Numbered from the stretch's first letter, positions 35,527 to 45,918 are shown. The stretch is 64,000 bases of DNA from Opitutales bacterium (GCA_017440935.1 JAFSAO010000020.1:77955-141954), one strand, 5' to 3'. The notes: generated by a model from the letters alone, not told the origin. A program made the numbers and translations.

Positions 35527-38500
35527 ATGGGCATTACTTCCATTTTTAAGATTTTCGCCGGTCGGCACCACCGCCAGTTCGTTCGCAAATGTAAACCGAT
35601 TGTCAGAAAAATCAATGCGTTGGAAAGCGAGTTTCAAAAACTTTCTGATGACGAACTGAAAGCGAAAACGCCCGAGCTGATGGAGCGCTTCCGAAAGGGC
35701 GAAACGCTGGACAAACTTTTGCCGGAAGCATTTGCCGTCGTAAAAAATGCCGCGCGCCGCCTTTGCGGAACGACTGCGGTGGTTTGTGACCACGAACTGA
35801 CGTGGGATATGGTTCATTTCGACGTGCAACTTATCGGCGGGATCGCACTTCACCGCAACAAAATCGCGGAAATGGCGACCGGGGAAGGAAAAACGCTTGT
35901 CGCGACGTTGCCGCTTTACCTGAACGCGCTTTCCGGCCGCAACTGCCAGCTCGTAACCGTCAACGATTACCTTGCGCGCCGCGACTCCGAATGGATGGGA
36001 CATCTTTTCAAATTTCTCGGGTTGACCGTCGGATGTATCCAAAATTCTATGCCGCCGCATCTGCGCCGCGAAGCCTACAAGTGCAATATTACTTATGGGA
36101 CCGCTTCAGAATTCGGGTTTGACTATCTGCGCGACAACGGCATGGCGACTTCGCTCGGTGAGCAGGTTCAAAGCGATCATTACTACTGCATCGTCGACGA
36201 AATCGACTCGATTCTGATCGACGAAGCGCGGACTCCGCTCATCATTTCCGGTCCCGTGCAGGAAGACCGCGCGGCTCCGTTTGAGCAATTTAAGCCGGGA
36301 GTTCAGGGCTTGGTTGAAAAACAGACACGCCTTTGCAATTCTCTCGTGGATTCTGCCCGCAAACTTTTGGAGCGTGCCGCAAAAGAAAAGGACGTTCGTG
36401 CGGAACAGGCGGGTTTGGTCAAACTTTTGCAGGTTAAACTCGGCGCGCCGCGCAACAAGCAGTTTCTCAAAATGATGGAAAACGGCGAATGGCGCAAAAA
36501 GCTCGACCTGTTTGACGCGGAAATGATGAACGCGTTCAATCGCGAACGCCGTTTCTCCATCAAGGAAGAACTTTACTACGCAATCGACGAAAAACGCCGC
36601 GAATCCGACTTGACGCAACTCGGGCGCGACACGCTTCGCCCGGACAATCCGGACGCGTTCGTGCTTCCGGACATTCCGACGGAATTTGTCGCCATCGACA
36701 CGCAGGAAAATCTTACTGCCGAAGAGCGCGCGAAGCTCAAACAGCAAGCTGAAGAACGCTTCGTCAAAGCCAGCGAAGACATTCACTGTATTTCGCAGTT
36801 GCTCCGTGCCTATGCGCTTTTTGAAAAAGATGTCCACTACGTTATCAAAGACAACAAAGTCATGATTGTGGACGAAAACACCGGGCGCATCATGCCGGGT
36901 CGCCGATGGAGCGACGGTTTGCACCAAGCAATCGAAGCGAAGGAAAGCGTCGATATCGAAAAAGAATCGAAAACCTACGCAACGATTACGATTCAGAATT
37001 ATTTCCGCATGTATGAAAAACTCGCGGGAATGACGGGAACGGCGGAAACCGAAGCCGGAGAATTTTTCGATATTTACCGCTTGGGCGTGGTCGCGATTCC
37101 GACCAACAAGCCCTGCATTCGTATTGATGAAGACGATACGATTTTCAAAACACGACGCGAAAAATACGCGGAAGCGGTTAAGGAAATCAAAGCGGCGCAC
37201 GAGCGCGGACAGCCGGTTCTCGTCGGCACGGCGAGCGTCGAAGCCTCCGAAATGCTTTCGCGCAGCTTGAAGTATGCGGGCGTTCCGCACAATGTCCTAA
37301 ACGCGAAAAACCACGAAATCGAAGCCCAAATCGTGGCGCAGGCAGGGCAACGCGGAGCCGTCACCATCGCTACGAACATGGCGGGGCGCGGGACCGACAT
37401 TAAGCTCGGCGAAGGCGTGCGGGAACTCGGCGGTCTTTTCGTGCTCGGAACTGAGCGCCACGAATCTCGCCGCGTTGACCGCCAGTTGCGCGGGCGCTGT
37501 TCCCGTCAGGGCGACCCGGGGCGCTCGAAGTTCCTCGTTTCGCTGGAAGACGATCTGATGCGCCTTTTCTCGAATGCGGGCGTGATTTCGCGCGTTCTGC
37601 AAAAATCTTTTGTCGAAGGACAGCCGCTCCAACACTCGCTTTTGAACCGTTCCATCGAAACGGCGCAGCGCCGCGTAGAGGCCGTTCACTACACATATCG
37701 CAAAAACACGTTGCAGTATGACGACGTGTTCAACAAACAGCGCGAAATCATTTACGGAATCCGCAACGAAGCGCTGAAAACGGAAAATCCGCGTGATCTG
37801 CTCTTTGCGCTCGTGGACGAAGAATTGAACGAACGCGTGGATTCCGCAATTCCCGCCGACGAAAAATCGGACATCAACCAAGTCGTTCTCGAAGATTTCG
37901 TGCGGTGGCTGAACACGACATTCCCGATTCGCTTCACGTCGGAAGAACTGCTCGCGGCGCGCGATGAAGGCGCGGCAAATCTCGTGGTCGAGCGCGTGCG
38001 CAAAGCCTATTCCGAGCGCGATTCCTTTGAAGGCGCGGATGCGCTCAAAGGCATGGAACGCTACATTATTTTGCGTGCAATCGACAAAAACTGGCAGGAT
38101 CACCTCGCAGAAATGGCGGATTTGCGTCAGAGCATCGGTTTGCGCGGCTACGGTCAGCGCAATCCGCTCGTCGAGTACAAAAACGAAGCGTTCTCCTGCT
38201 TCAAAACGATGCTCGGGCGTGTTCGCACGGATGTTTGTACGGGACTTTTCCGTTCCGCCACAAGCTACGAAGCCTTTGAACAGCTGATTCGCCGTCTGCG
38301 CGGAATCGAAATTCCGGAAGAAGCTCCGGAAGCCTCCGGCGTTCCCGTAAAACCCGCTTCCGCGATTGAAAAATCGCCTGCGGCGGCGGCGCTTTTCGGC
38401 TCGGTCGCTTCGTCGGAACCGACTTCGGCGGCGGGAACAGAAAGCGGCGTTCCCGCGGAGCTTCCGGAAGAAATCGGGCGCAATGATCTCGTCGAAATTT

Positions 38501-38589
38501 CCCTTAACGGCGAAACGCGTGTCGCCAAGTGGAAAAAGGCGCAGGCGCTCATCGCCAACGACGGTTGGACCTTTGTCAAACGAGTTTAA
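35527..38589 (+). CDS. secA: Preprotein translocase ATPase SecA (long form)
   Basis: Motor of the Sec translocon. Motifs are Walker A MATGEGKT (116-123), [29 protein letters not shown], and the second-domain [16 protein letters not shown]. At 1020 residues it is about 120 longer than E. coli SecA. The extra length includes an inserted segment after the [10 protein letters not shown] box, in the cross-linking-domain region, of the kind seen in Bacteroidota and PVC SecA. The C-terminal Cys-rich zinc/SecB-binding tail is absent; the protein ends [13 protein letters not shown]. The start is the ATG at 35527 ([10 protein letters not shown]). It is single-gene; the stop is followed by the AT-rich repeat. 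Confidence 0.95.
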   Translation: MGITSIFKIFAGRHHRQFVRKCKPIVRKINALESEFQKLSDDELKAKTPELMERFRKGETLDKLLPEAFAVVKNAARRLCGTTAVVCDHELTWDMVHFDVQLIGGIALHRNKIAEMATGEGKTLVATLPLYLNALSGRNCQLVTVNDYLARRDSEWMGHLFKFLGLTVGCIQNSMPPHLRREAYKCNITYGTASEFGFDYLRDNGMATSLGEQVQSDHYYCIVDEIDSILIDEARTPLIISGPVQEDRAAPFEQFKPGVQGLVEKQTRLCNSLVDSARKLLERAAKEKDVRAEQAGLVKLLQVKLGAPRNKQFLKMMENGEWRKKLDLFDAEMMNAFNRERRFSIKEELYYAIDEKRRESDLTQLGRDTLRPDNPDAFVLPDIPTEFVAIDTQENLTAEERAKLKQQAEERFVKASEDIHCISQLLRAYALFEKDVHYVIKDNKVMIVDENTGRIMPGRRWSDGLHQAIEAKESVDIEKESKTYATITIQNYFRMYEKLAGMTGTAETEAGEFFDIYRLGVVAIPTNKPCIRIDEDDTIFKTRREKYAEAVKEIKAAHERGQPVLVGTASVEASEMLSRSLKYAGVPHNVLNAKNHEIEAQIVAQAGQRGAVTIATNMAGRGTDIKLGEGVRELGGLFVLGTERHESRRVDRQLRGRCSRQGDPGRSKFLVSLEDDLMRLFSNAGVISRVLQKSFVEGQPLQHSLLNRSIETAQRRVEAVHYTYRKNTLQYDDVFNKQREIIYGIRNEALKTENPRDLLFALVDEELNERVDSAIPADEKSDINQVVLEDFVRWLNTTFPIRFTSEELLAARDEGAANLVVERVRKAYSERDSFEGADALKGMERYIILRAIDKNWQDHLAEMADLRQSIGLRGYGQRNPLVEYKNEAFSCFKTMLGRVRTDVCTGLFRSATSYEAFEQLIRRLRGIEIPEEAPEASGVPVKPASAIEKSPAAAALFGSVASSEPTSAAGTESGVPAELPEEIGRNDLVEISLNGETRVAKWKKAQALIANDGWTFVKRV

Positions 38590-38597
38590 TATTTTAT

Positions 38598-38670
38598 AAG
38601 AAGAAATTAGAAATGAGAAATTGGGAAGCAAAGCTAAAAACTAATTCCTAATTTCTCATTCCTCATTTAA
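38598..38670. repeat. AT-rich interspersed repeat with imperfect inverted arms, copy 2
   Basis: Left arm GAAGAAATTAGAAATGAGAA and right arm CTAATTCCTAATTTCTCATT, related to the element at 12497-12583. It lies between secA and the SNF2 gene, and its end is only seven bases from that gene's ATG. Confidence 0.7.
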
Positions 38671-38676
38671 TAAAAA

Positions 38677-41145
38677 ATGTCTTTCCCGCCGCAGATTACG
38701 GATTCGGAGTGGCTTGAAACGGTTTCTCCGACAACGCTCCGCGAAGGGAAAATACTGGCGGAAACGGCAAGCGAGGTCGTGTGGAACGCACCCGTTTTTC
38801 GCGGAAAAGTTACCGATGGCGCCCGCCATTTTCTCGCTTCTTTGGATTTGCGCTCCCGCACGTTCCCGCGTGCGGAATGCCTTTGTGAAATCGGCAAAAC
38901 GGGGCGCGTTTGCCGCCACGCGATAGCGATTTACTTTGCGTATTTCGCACCGCTTTTAAAGGCGGCGGAAGCGGCACGCTTAGCGGCGGGAATTACTCCC
39001 CAAAAGCCTTCCGTGCCGGCATCGCAGAATCGCACGTCCCGAAGTCCGGAACATTCTGCCGCGCAAAAGTTTTTTTCAACCGAGGGAAAAACTGCCGAAA
39101 ATCAGGGTGAATCCAAAACGCGTTTCCGGGCGCAAATTGACGGCGGAGCGGAAGGCATTTCGCTGGTGCTTCCTTCGCGGGAAAATCCGCATTACGAGAC
39201 GGCGCGAAAAATCGTGCAAACGGGCGGCTTTGTCCTGGACGCGCGTTCCCGCCGCTGGTTTTTGCGCGGAGAGCACAAGGTTTTGAATTTTATCGCCTTG
39301 TATCGGGATTTCTTTGAAAGCGAGTGTCGCGTGGATTATGCGATGAAATTCCGGCGTTTTCTGCGCGGCTTGAAAACGGCAAAAATTCTTTGTGAGGCGG
39401 AATCTCAGGGCGAAAATTTTGATTTTTCGGCGCGCTTGGAAACTTACGGCGTTTCGGAAAAGGAAATGGCGGCGGCGCTTGCCCGCGGGCAACGTTATGT
39501 ACGCAGAGAAAACGGGAAAATCGTTCTTCTTTCGGAGGACAAATTGCAAAAGATTTCCGCTCTGCGTGCGCGGCTCGGGCAGGGCGGACTCACGGGAACG
39601 GAAAATGTTTTCCGGCGCCGTTTTTCCCGTGCGGAATTGCCTTCGGCGGAAGCGGCGTTGGAAGAAATCGGAATCGGATTTGTGCCTCCGGAAACGTGGC
39701 GGGAACGTTCTTCCGCACTCCGTGATTTGAGTCGCTTGGCGCGTCCGCCCGTTCCGGAAAAACTTTTTTCGCAACTGCGTATTTATCAGCAAATCGGCGC
39801 GGCGTGGCTTTGGCATTTGCACAAAAACGGACTCGGCGGCTTGCTTGCGGATGAAATGGGCTTGGGAAAAACCGTGCAGGCGATTGCGTATCTTGCGGCA
39901 GTTTTTTCCGAAAATGCGAATCGCGATTGGCTCGCTTTACTCGTCGTTCCCGCCGGATTGATAGAAAATTGGCGTCGCGAACTTGCGCGCTTCGCGCCGG
40001 AAATTCCCGTGCGCGTGCATCACGGACAACGTCGCGCCGCCGATGCGAAAATGCCGTTCCCGCGCGGGGTCGTGCTTACGTCGTATTCGACGCTGGCGAT
40101 TGATTTGCCTTTTTTCCAAGCTCAGGAATGGCACACGATTTTTGCGGATGAAGCTCAGCAAATCAAAAATCGCCGTTCCCGCAATGCGCGTTCGCTGAAA
40201 GAGCTTTTTTCCGGAACGCGCTTTGTTTTGACGGGAACGCCGATTGAAAATTCGCACGATGATTTGCGTTCGCTGTTCGAGTTTTTGATGCCCGGATTTT
40301 TGCCTTCCGGAGCGTCCGCTTCGCTCTCTGCAAAGCGAGAATGGGAGCGTGCAAATTTGAAAAACCTCGTCGCGCCGTATATTTTGCGGCGCACGAAATC
40401 TGCCGTTGCTCCGGAGTTGCCGCCGCGCATCGAGCAGACGGTGTGGTGTCGCTTCGGCGATGCGCAAGCGCGTCTTTACGAGGATTGGAAAACGCGTTCC
40501 CGTGAGGAGATTTTCAAACTCGAAATGGCGGGAGCGTCAGATGCTCATTTGCGTATCGCGGCGTTTTCTCAGCTTTTGCGCTTGCGGCAAATTTGCACCG
40601 AGCCGCGCGTCGTTTCGGAGGATTTTCCCGAGGCGGAATCTGCCAAACTGCGGGCATTTCGAGAATTGCTCGATCAGGCACAGGCTGCGGGCTCGCGGAT
40701 GCTGGTCTTTTCGCAGTTCGTTTCCGTGCTTGATTTTTTGGCGGACGCGCTGCGGAGCGACGGAATTCCGTTTTGCCGGATCGACGGTTCGACGCGGGAA
40801 CGCACGCGCGAGTGCGATCGCTTCAACGCGGCGCCGGAGATTCCCGTCTTCCTGATTTCTCTGAAAGCCGGCGGGCTTGGGCTCAACATTACGGGAGCAG
40901 ACACCGTCGTTCATTACGACCCGTGGTGGAATCCCGCCGCCGAAGCTCAAGCGACCGACCGCGCCCACCGCATCGGGCAAACGAAGACCGTTACGGCGAT
41001 TAAACTCGTCGTTGCCGATTCTGTAGAAGAACGCGTGCTTTCCCTACAACGCGAAAAGAGGAGGCTTCTTGAGGAACTTTTTGAAGCGAGCGATCCCGCA
41101 AACGCGAAGATTTCCCTCGCTGAAATTAAAGAGTTGCTGAGTTAA
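38677..41145 (+). CDS. SNF2/SWI2-type helicase with SWIM zinc finger
   Basis: Putative DNA or RNA remodelling ATPase of 822 residues. The N-terminal part has a SWIM-type zinc finger, CLC at 68-70 followed by RVCRHA with Cys-79 and His-81. The Snf2 ATPase starts near residue 380: Walker A DEMGLGKTVQ (about 391-400), DEAQQIKN, LTGTPIENSHDDLRSLFEFL, and the second lobe with STRERTREC and the end-motif HRIGQTKTV. SWIM-plus-Snf2 proteins are widespread in bacteria, but their role is mostly unknown. The ATG at 38677 is directly after the repeat element, with no Shine-Dalgarno. It is convergent with the CysJ-like gene. Confidence 0.9.
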   Translation: MSFPPQITDSEWLETVSPTTLREGKILAETASEVVWNAPVFRGKVTDGARHFLASLDLRSRTFPRAECLCEIGKTGRVCRHAIAIYFAYFAPLLKAAEAARLAAGITPQKPSVPASQNRTSRSPEHSAAQKFFSTEGKTAENQGESKTRFRAQIDGGAEGISLVLPSRENPHYETARKIVQTGGFVLDARSRRWFLRGEHKVLNFIALYRDFFESECRVDYAMKFRRFLRGLKTAKILCEAESQGENFDFSARLETYGVSEKEMAAALARGQRYVRRENGKIVLLSEDKLQKISALRARLGQGGLTGTENVFRRRFSRAELPSAEAALEEIGIGFVPPETWRERSSALRDLSRLARPPVPEKLFSQLRIYQQIGAAWLWHLHKNGLGGLLADEMGLGKTVQAIAYLAAVFSENANRDWLALLVVPAGLIENWRRELARFAPEIPVRVHHGQRRAADAKMPFPRGVVLTSYSTLAIDLPFFQAQEWHTIFADEAQQIKNRRSRNARSLKELFSGTRFVLTGTPIENSHDDLRSLFEFLMPGFLPSGASASLSAKREWERANLKNLVAPYILRRTKSAVAPELPPRIEQTVWCRFGDAQARLYEDWKTRSREEIFKLEMAGASDAHLRIAAFSQLLRLRQICTEPRVVSEDFPEAESAKLRAFRELLDQAQAAGSRMLVFSQFVSVLDFLADALRSDGIPFCRIDGSTRERTRECDRFNAAPEIPVFLISLKAGGLGLNITGADTVVHYDPWWNPAAEAQATDRAHRIGQTKTVTAIKLVVADSVEERVLSLQREKRRLLEELFEASDPANAKISLAEIKELLS

Positions 41146-41162
41146 ATCGGATTTCGGCAAAT

Positions 41163-41206
41163 AAAAAGCGGGCAATCGGAGGGAATTTTCCGATTGCCCG
41201 CTTTTT
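41163..41206. terminator. Bidirectional terminator between the SNF2 and CysJ-like genes
   Basis: Stem with arms AAAAAGCGGGCAATCGG and CCGATTGCCCGCTTTTT around a loop, with A and T runs at either side. Confidence 0.92.
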
Positions 41207-41228
41207 CTCTACGTTATCTGCGTGAGAC

Positions 41229-42395
41229 TTAGTAAACGTCCTTCTGATAGCGTCCGGCGGCTTTGAGCTCTTTGAGTTTTGCGGCGGCGCCGGCATCGTC
41301 AAGTCCGCCTTGGGTTTTGAAAATGTCAATCAAGGCTGCTTCAACGTCTTTTGCCATACGCTTGGCATCTCCGCAAATGTAGAAATAGGCGCCTTCGTCG
41401 TTGAGCCATTTCCAAACTTCGGCTCCGGCTTCGCGGATTTTGTCCTGAACGTAGATTTTATAATCCTGGTCGCGGGACCATGCACAATCGAGGCGCGTGA
41501 GCAAACCGTCTGCGAGCGCTTTTTCCCATTCCGCCTGATAGAGGAAATCCGTTTTGACGCGCTGGTCGCCGAAAAAGAGCCAGTTTTTACCTTTGGCTCC
41601 GCGTGCGGCACGATCCTGAACGAAGCTGCGGAAAGGAGCGATACCCGTTCCCGGACCAACCATGATAACGGGCGCATCGAGATCTGCCGGTGGTCCGAAG
41701 TGAGAGTTGGAAACGAAGACGGGAAGTGTGGTTTCGCCGACCTGTGCGTATTCGCCGAGGAAGGTAGAGCAAACGCCGTCGCGCTTGCGTCCGTTGGTTT
41801 CGTAGCGAACAACGGCAACGGTGAGGTGGACGCTGTCTTTGCCGACGAATTCCGGGCTGGAGGAAATTGAATACAGGCGCGGCATCAGCTTGCGAAGTTG
41901 TTCGATAAACGCTTGTGCTTCGCATTTGACCGACGGGAATTCTTCACCAAGGTCGAGAACGTGACGCGCGTCAATCCACGCTTTTTGGGCAACGGGATCG
42001 GTGTTCCCGAGGACTTCTGCGAGCTTTGCTTTGTCGCAATCGCAAGCCGCGTTGTCGTGAACGAACTGAACAAATTTTTTCGTAATAGCTCCGAGAGCGA
42101 ACTGCGTCGTGAGTGCGTCGCGGAGGCTGAGCGTCGTTTCCGTTTTCGGAAGGGTGACGGATTCTTCGCCGGAAAATTTGTAGGCTTTGAGGACGGCGTC
42201 GACGAGTTGGGGCGTATTACGCGGGAACACGCCGAGAGAGTCGCCGGACTTGTAAACGAGACCGCTACCCGTGAGGTCAATTTCCAAGTGAACCGTTTCT
42301 TTCTGAGATTCGGGGGCGTTCGCGCGGGAGCGCACTTTCAGTTTTGCCGGAAACGGATTGTTTTTGTCGTAAGCGCAGGGAGTAGGTTCTGACAT
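41229..42395 (-). CDS. CysJ-like flavin reductase (FAD/NADPH domains only)
   Basis: Electron-transfer flavoprotein of 388 residues. The FAD site is RLYSISSSP at about 173-181 and the NADPH site is GPGTGIAPFRSF at about 247-258, both in the order of sulfite-reductase flavoprotein/P450-reductase enzymes, and the C-terminus RYQKDVY matches the CysJ end. The N-terminal flavodoxin domain of true CysJ is missing, so it would need a separate FMN protein or ferredoxin, or serve as a sulfite-reductase-type or other reductase partner. No cysI/cysH is nearby. Exact role is open. It is convergent with the SNF2 gene. Confidence 0.85.
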   Translation of the reverse strand: MSEPTPCAYDKNNPFPAKLKVRSRANAPESQKETVHLEIDLTGSGLVYKSGDSLGVFPRNTPQLVDAVLKAYKFSGEESVTLPKTETTLSLRDALTTQFALGAITKKFVQFVHDNAACDCDKAKLAEVLGNTDPVAQKAWIDARHVLDLGEEFPSVKCEAQAFIEQLRKLMPRLYSISSSPEFVGKDSVHLTVAVVRYETNGRKRDGVCSTFLGEYAQVGETTLPVFVSNSHFGPPADLDAPVIMVGPGTGIAPFRSFVQDRAARGAKGKNWLFFGDQRVKTDFLYQAEWEKALADGLLTRLDCAWSRDQDYKIYVQDKIREAGAEVWKWLNDEGAYFYICGDAKRMAKDVEAALIDIFKTQGGLDDAGAAAKLKELKAAGRYQKDVY

Positions 42396-42540
42396 AGTTT
42401 TATTTTTTCGGGTTAAATGAAATGGGAATAAACTTTCGAGAATTTATGCCAAAAAAACGGTTCGGAGAAAATGAAAAAAAAGATATTTTCAGGTTTGTCG
42501 GAGCAGAACGAATTCCGCTTTCCGGCGGTGTTTTGGTGTT

Positions 42541-43923
42541 TTATTTGGCGATGAGGTCATAGGCTTTGTAGCCGGTGACGGTGACTTCGGCAAATTCCCC
42601 GACGGGTAGCGTTTTCGGAACGTAAACGACACCGTCGACTTCAAAGCCGTCTCCCGCCGTGCGGGCGATTCCGGGTTCGTCGACGAGGACGCGGATTTTT
42701 TCTCCGACGCGGGAACGCATCCGCTCCCGCGAGATTTTTTGCAAAAGCACCATTGATGCGTTCCAGCGGCGCACTTTTTCTGCGGGAACGACTTGGTTTT
42801 GCATGAGCGCGGCACTCGTATTTTCTTCTTTGGAATACTGAAAAACGCCGACACGGTCAAATTTCTGTTCGTCGAGAAATTCCGTGAGTTCTTCAAAATC
42901 CGCTTTCGTTTCCCCGGGGAAACCGACAATGAATGTGGAGCGAATCGTTACGTTCGGAATGCCTTTGCGGATTTTCGCAATCAGATCGCGAATGTATTTT
43001 CCGTCGGTTTCCCGATTCATTGCCGAGAGCATAGCATCGGAAATGTGCTGCAACGGAATGTCGACGTAGGGTACGACTTTTTTGCACTTCGCAAAAACGG
43101 AGATGAGCTCGTCGCTCCAGTGTGCCGGGTGTGTGTAAAACACGCGAATCCAAAAATCCCCGCGAATACGGTTCAGCGCGCGCAGGAGCGTGGCGAGTGA
43201 GTCGCCTTCTTCGGAGCTTACTTTTGTGGTTTTGCCGACGCGCGTTTTCTTCCACGTATCCATGCCGAAGTAGGTCGTGTCCTGCGAGATAAGATTGATT
43301 TCCTTGACTCCGTTGGCTTGGACGAGCGTTTTTACCTCGGCGACAATGTCGTCGATTGCGCGGGAACGGTGTTTGCCGCGAATGCCCGGAATCGCACAAA
43401 ACGCGCATCCGTGGTTGCAGCCTTCGGCGATTTTTACGTTGGCGATATGCGGGAGCGTGAGGCGCGCGCGCGGCGTGGCGTAGTCGGGAATGTAGCGCGG
43501 ACGCTTGGTGACGGAAACGGGCACGGGAGCGTTCTCGCCGGCGGTTTTCGTCGCGTTCCCGCAGAGTTTTGCGATGAGCTTGTCGATTTTTTCAAGTTCG
43601 TCGATGCCGATGAAGGCGTCCGCCTGCGGAATCATTTCGCGGACTTTTTCGCCGTAGCGTTGCGGCATACAGCCTGCGACGACGATTTTGAGCGGTTTTT
43701 GATTTTTGCGGCGGCGTTTGGCCTCACGCGCCATTTCCTTTACGGCATCCAAACTTTCCTTGCGAGCGTCGAGAATAAACGAACAAGTGTTGATGACGAC
43801 GGCGTCCGCTTCGCGCGGATCTGCCGTAAGTTGCATTCCCGATTCGAGAATACGCCCGATTAACACTTCGCTGTCCGATTGATTTTTCGGACAACCCAAA
43901 GAAATGATTCCGACGGTAAGCAT
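42541..43923 (-). CDS. rimO: Ribosomal protein S12 methylthiotransferase RimO
   Basis: Radical-SAM enzyme that methylthiolates Asp-88 of ribosomal protein S12. Of 460 residues, the UPF0004 domain carries cysteines at 11 (LGCPKN), 47 (NTCSFI) and 85 (AGCMPQRY), which bind the second 4Fe-4S cluster. The radical-SAM CxxxCxxC is Cys-169, 173 and 176 (EGCNHGCAFCAIPG). The C-terminal TRAM domain is present. SLGCPKN at the start, and lack of a tRNA-binding MiaB-type ending, favour RimO over MiaB; they are close paralogues, so the call is high but not certain. It is single-gene. Confidence 0.93.
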   Translation of the reverse strand: MLTVGIISLGCPKNQSDSEVLIGRILESGMQLTADPREADAVVINTCSFILDARKESLDAVKEMAREAKRRRKNQKPLKIVVAGCMPQRYGEKVREMIPQADAFIGIDELEKIDKLIAKLCGNATKTAGENAPVPVSVTKRPRYIPDYATPRARLTLPHIANVKIAEGCNHGCAFCAIPGIRGKHRSRAIDDIVAEVKTLVQANGVKEINLISQDTTYFGMDTWKKTRVGKTTKVSSEEGDSLATLLRALNRIRGDFWIRVFYTHPAHWSDELISVFAKCKKVVPYVDIPLQHISDAMLSAMNRETDGKYIRDLIAKIRKGIPNVTIRSTFIVGFPGETKADFEELTEFLDEQKFDRVGVFQYSKEENTSAALMQNQVVPAEKVRRWNASMVLLQKISRERMRSRVGEKIRVLVDEPGIARTAGDGFEVDGVVYVPKTLPVGEFAEVTVTGYKAYDLIAK

Positions 43924-43991
43924 TTTTCTAAAATTTTAAGATTCGGTTGGCGGAAAATAAAAATCTTCAACTTCTAACTTTCAATTTGCAA

Positions 43992-44261
43992 TTATTCAAA
44001 GATTCCCCACGCCCAAAAACTTTCGTAGAGAATCCATAGAAAAAAGAAATACAGTCCGCTGAGCACGAAACGCTGAACCCAGCGCCAAAAAACGGCACCC
44101 GGCGAGCCTTCGCCCGTGAACGGCGCACCGAAAAACCAGCGGACAAAGCGTTCCCACGCGGGCGGGCGAATTTCCTCCCAAATGTCCGGTCGCTCGAAAA
44201 GGGCGCTGCGCTCGTAACGACGCGCGATTTTTCGGTAAATCCAGGCAAGGGGAGAAAACAT
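43992..44261 (-). CDS. Small membrane protein of unknown function
   Basis: An 89-residue protein with an N-terminal basic/aromatic part and one hydrophobic segment near the C-terminus (LSGLYFFFLWILYESFWAW). It starts nine bases after the hisS stop, on the same strand, so it is likely to be in the hisS operon. No family recognised. The codon usage is like the neighbours, but for a gene of this length the call is only moderate. Confidence 0.55.
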   Translation of the reverse strand: MFSPLAWIYRKIARRYERSALFERPDIWEEIRPPAWERFVRWFFGAPFTGEGSPGAVFWRWVQRFVLSGLYFFFLWILYESFWAWGIFE

Positions 44262-44270
44262 TGCTTTTTT

Positions 44271-45671
44271 TTATTCGTGCTTCCCGCAAGTGCAGTGCCC
44301 GCAGGAGCCGTCGCCGCGGCAATGCGGCTCTTCAATCACGGGCAAGCCGCGTTCGAGAATTTCCGCGAGCGTTCCCGCAAGGTTTTCACGCGGGAATGCG
44401 ATTTCGCGGCGTTCCTGTGTGTCGCGCACTTTGACGACGCCGAGCGCGAGTTCGTTGGTTCCGTAAATGAGCGCGTAGCGGGCACCGGTTTGTTCCGCAG
44501 TTTGAATCAGTTTGCCGAATTTCCCGTCCTTGAAGGCATATTCCACGCGGAATCCGCAGTCGCGCAGAACGGCAACGTCGGAAAGCGCTTCCGCGCGATT
44601 TTCTTCGCCGAGAATAATTGCGTAAAAGTCCGGAGCGTCGACGATTTGCGGGAGCAGTGTTTGTTGTTCGAGCAAGTTGCGCAGCGTGACGTCGCCCATG
44701 CCGAAGCCGACCGCCGGCATTTCCGGGCCGCCGAGTTTTTTGACGAGCTTGTCGTAGCGCCCGCCGCCGGCGAGAGCACGCCCTTCGCCGACGAGTTGGA
44801 ACGCTTCGAAAACAAATCCCGTGTAGTAGGCGAGTCCGCGCACAATCGTCAAGTCCGTGCGGACAAACGCACCGACTCCGAGCGCTTCGAGCAAACCGAG
44901 AAGTTTTTTCCATTCCTCCAAGCGGGCGAGCGCTTTTTCCGCGCCGGAACGGTCAGAGAAAAATGCGTTCAGCGCGTCGAGCGATTTGAGCGCGACAAAT
45001 TCGCGCACTGTCGCGAGCGTTTCCGCGGGATCGAGCGGCGTTCCCGCGAGTGCGGCGGTCATCATTTCGACCAAGCCCTCGTGAGCCACGCGCTCGAGTT
45101 TGTCGACCACGGAAAGCACTTTGACGGCGGTCGCTTCGTCGGGAACGCCGATGTTTTCGAGAAAAAGGAACCACAGCGTGCGGTCGCTGAGGCGGATGCA
45201 AAAATCGTTTTCGCTCAAACCGAACGCGTGCAGTGATTCCACGCAGAGCGCAATAATTTCCGCATCTGCGGCGCAACCGGGTTCGCCGAGAATATCTGCA
45301 TTGTATTGGTAGAACGCGCGCAGACGTCCGCGCTGTTGCTTTTCGTAGCGGTAGTTTTCGCCGATGCCGAACCACTTAATCGGGTGGCGGAGCGATCCCG
45401 CGCGCGCCGCAACGAGGCGGGCGAGAGAGGGCGTCATTTCCGGGCGAAGTGAAACTTTGCGTCCGCCTTTGTCTTCAAAATTGAAAAGTTGGGAAACAAT
45501 TTCTTCGCCGGATTTTTCCGTGAAAAGTTCGAGCGGTTCAAGCGCGGGAGCGTCCCATTCCTGAAAACCGAAGCGACGGGCGGATTCGCGCCAGCGTGCG
45601 AAGATGAAATTACGGACGGCACAATCTTCCGGATAAAATTCGCGGAAACCGGGAAGTGATTTGAATTGCAT
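44271..45671 (-). CDS. hisS: Histidyl-tRNA synthetase with Cys/His-rich C-terminal tail
   Basis: Charges tRNA-His. The 466 residues carry the class II motifs (PRPEM-type motif SLRPEMTPSLARLVA, FYQYNADILGEPG, and the histidine-binding RGLAYYTGFVFEAF) and the anticodon-binding C-terminal domain. The last 17 residues are unusual: HCRGDGSCGHCTCGKHE, with four cysteines and three histidines, absent from ordinary HisRS. Such a tail could bind a metal (Zn, Cu) or be a metallochaperone-like extension; that is inference. The gene is preceded by a 58-residue small membrane protein and followed closely by another, on the same strand. Confidence 0.94.
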   Translation of the reverse strand: MQFKSLPGFREFYPEDCAVRNFIFARWRESARRFGFQEWDAPALEPLELFTEKSGEEIVSQLFNFEDKGGRKVSLRPEMTPSLARLVAARAGSLRHPIKWFGIGENYRYEKQQRGRLRAFYQYNADILGEPGCAADAEIIALCVESLHAFGLSENDFCIRLSDRTLWFLFLENIGVPDEATAVKVLSVVDKLERVAHEGLVEMMTAALAGTPLDPAETLATVREFVALKSLDALNAFFSDRSGAEKALARLEEWKKLLGLLEALGVGAFVRTDLTIVRGLAYYTGFVFEAFQLVGEGRALAGGGRYDKLVKKLGGPEMPAVGFGMGDVTLRNLLEQQTLLPQIVDAPDFYAIILGEENRAEALSDVAVLRDCGFRVEYAFKDGKFGKLIQTAEQTGARYALIYGTNELALGVVKVRDTQERREIAFPRENLAGTLAEILERGLPVIEEPHCRGDGSCGHCTCGKHE

Positions 45672-45726
45672 GGAATTTAATAAAATAAGAGCCCGTAACG
45701 GGCGTGATTTTTATTCGGGAAAAATA

Positions 45727-45903
45727 TTAAAAAAGATCCAGCCAGAAAAGCGCGACAAATTCCCCGATGAGGAGGACCCAAATGCACGCGTAAACAAACG
45801 TCGTAAAGGAATCGGCGGCGAGCGGCTGCATACGCAGAGGCACACGCGTTGTTTTCGGCGCGGGAGCGGAGATTTCGGCGGGAGTTGTCTGTTTTTCGTT
45901 CAC
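45727..45903 (-). CDS. Small membrane protein upstream of hisS
   Basis: A GTG start at 45903 gives 58 residues: a Pro/Thr-rich N-terminus then a hydrophobic C-terminal segment (FTTFVYACIWVLLIGEF) ending FWLDLF. The frame also remains open to an ATG at 45960, giving 77 residues. It lies 55 bases before hisS on the same strand. It has no recognised family, and a coding role is suggested only by its intact length and membrane segment. Confidence 0.45.
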   Translation of the reverse strand: MNEKQTTPAEISAPAPKTTRVPLRMQPLAADSFTTFVYACIWVLLIGEFVALFWLDLF

Positions 45904-45918
45904 GCCGGAGATTAAATG

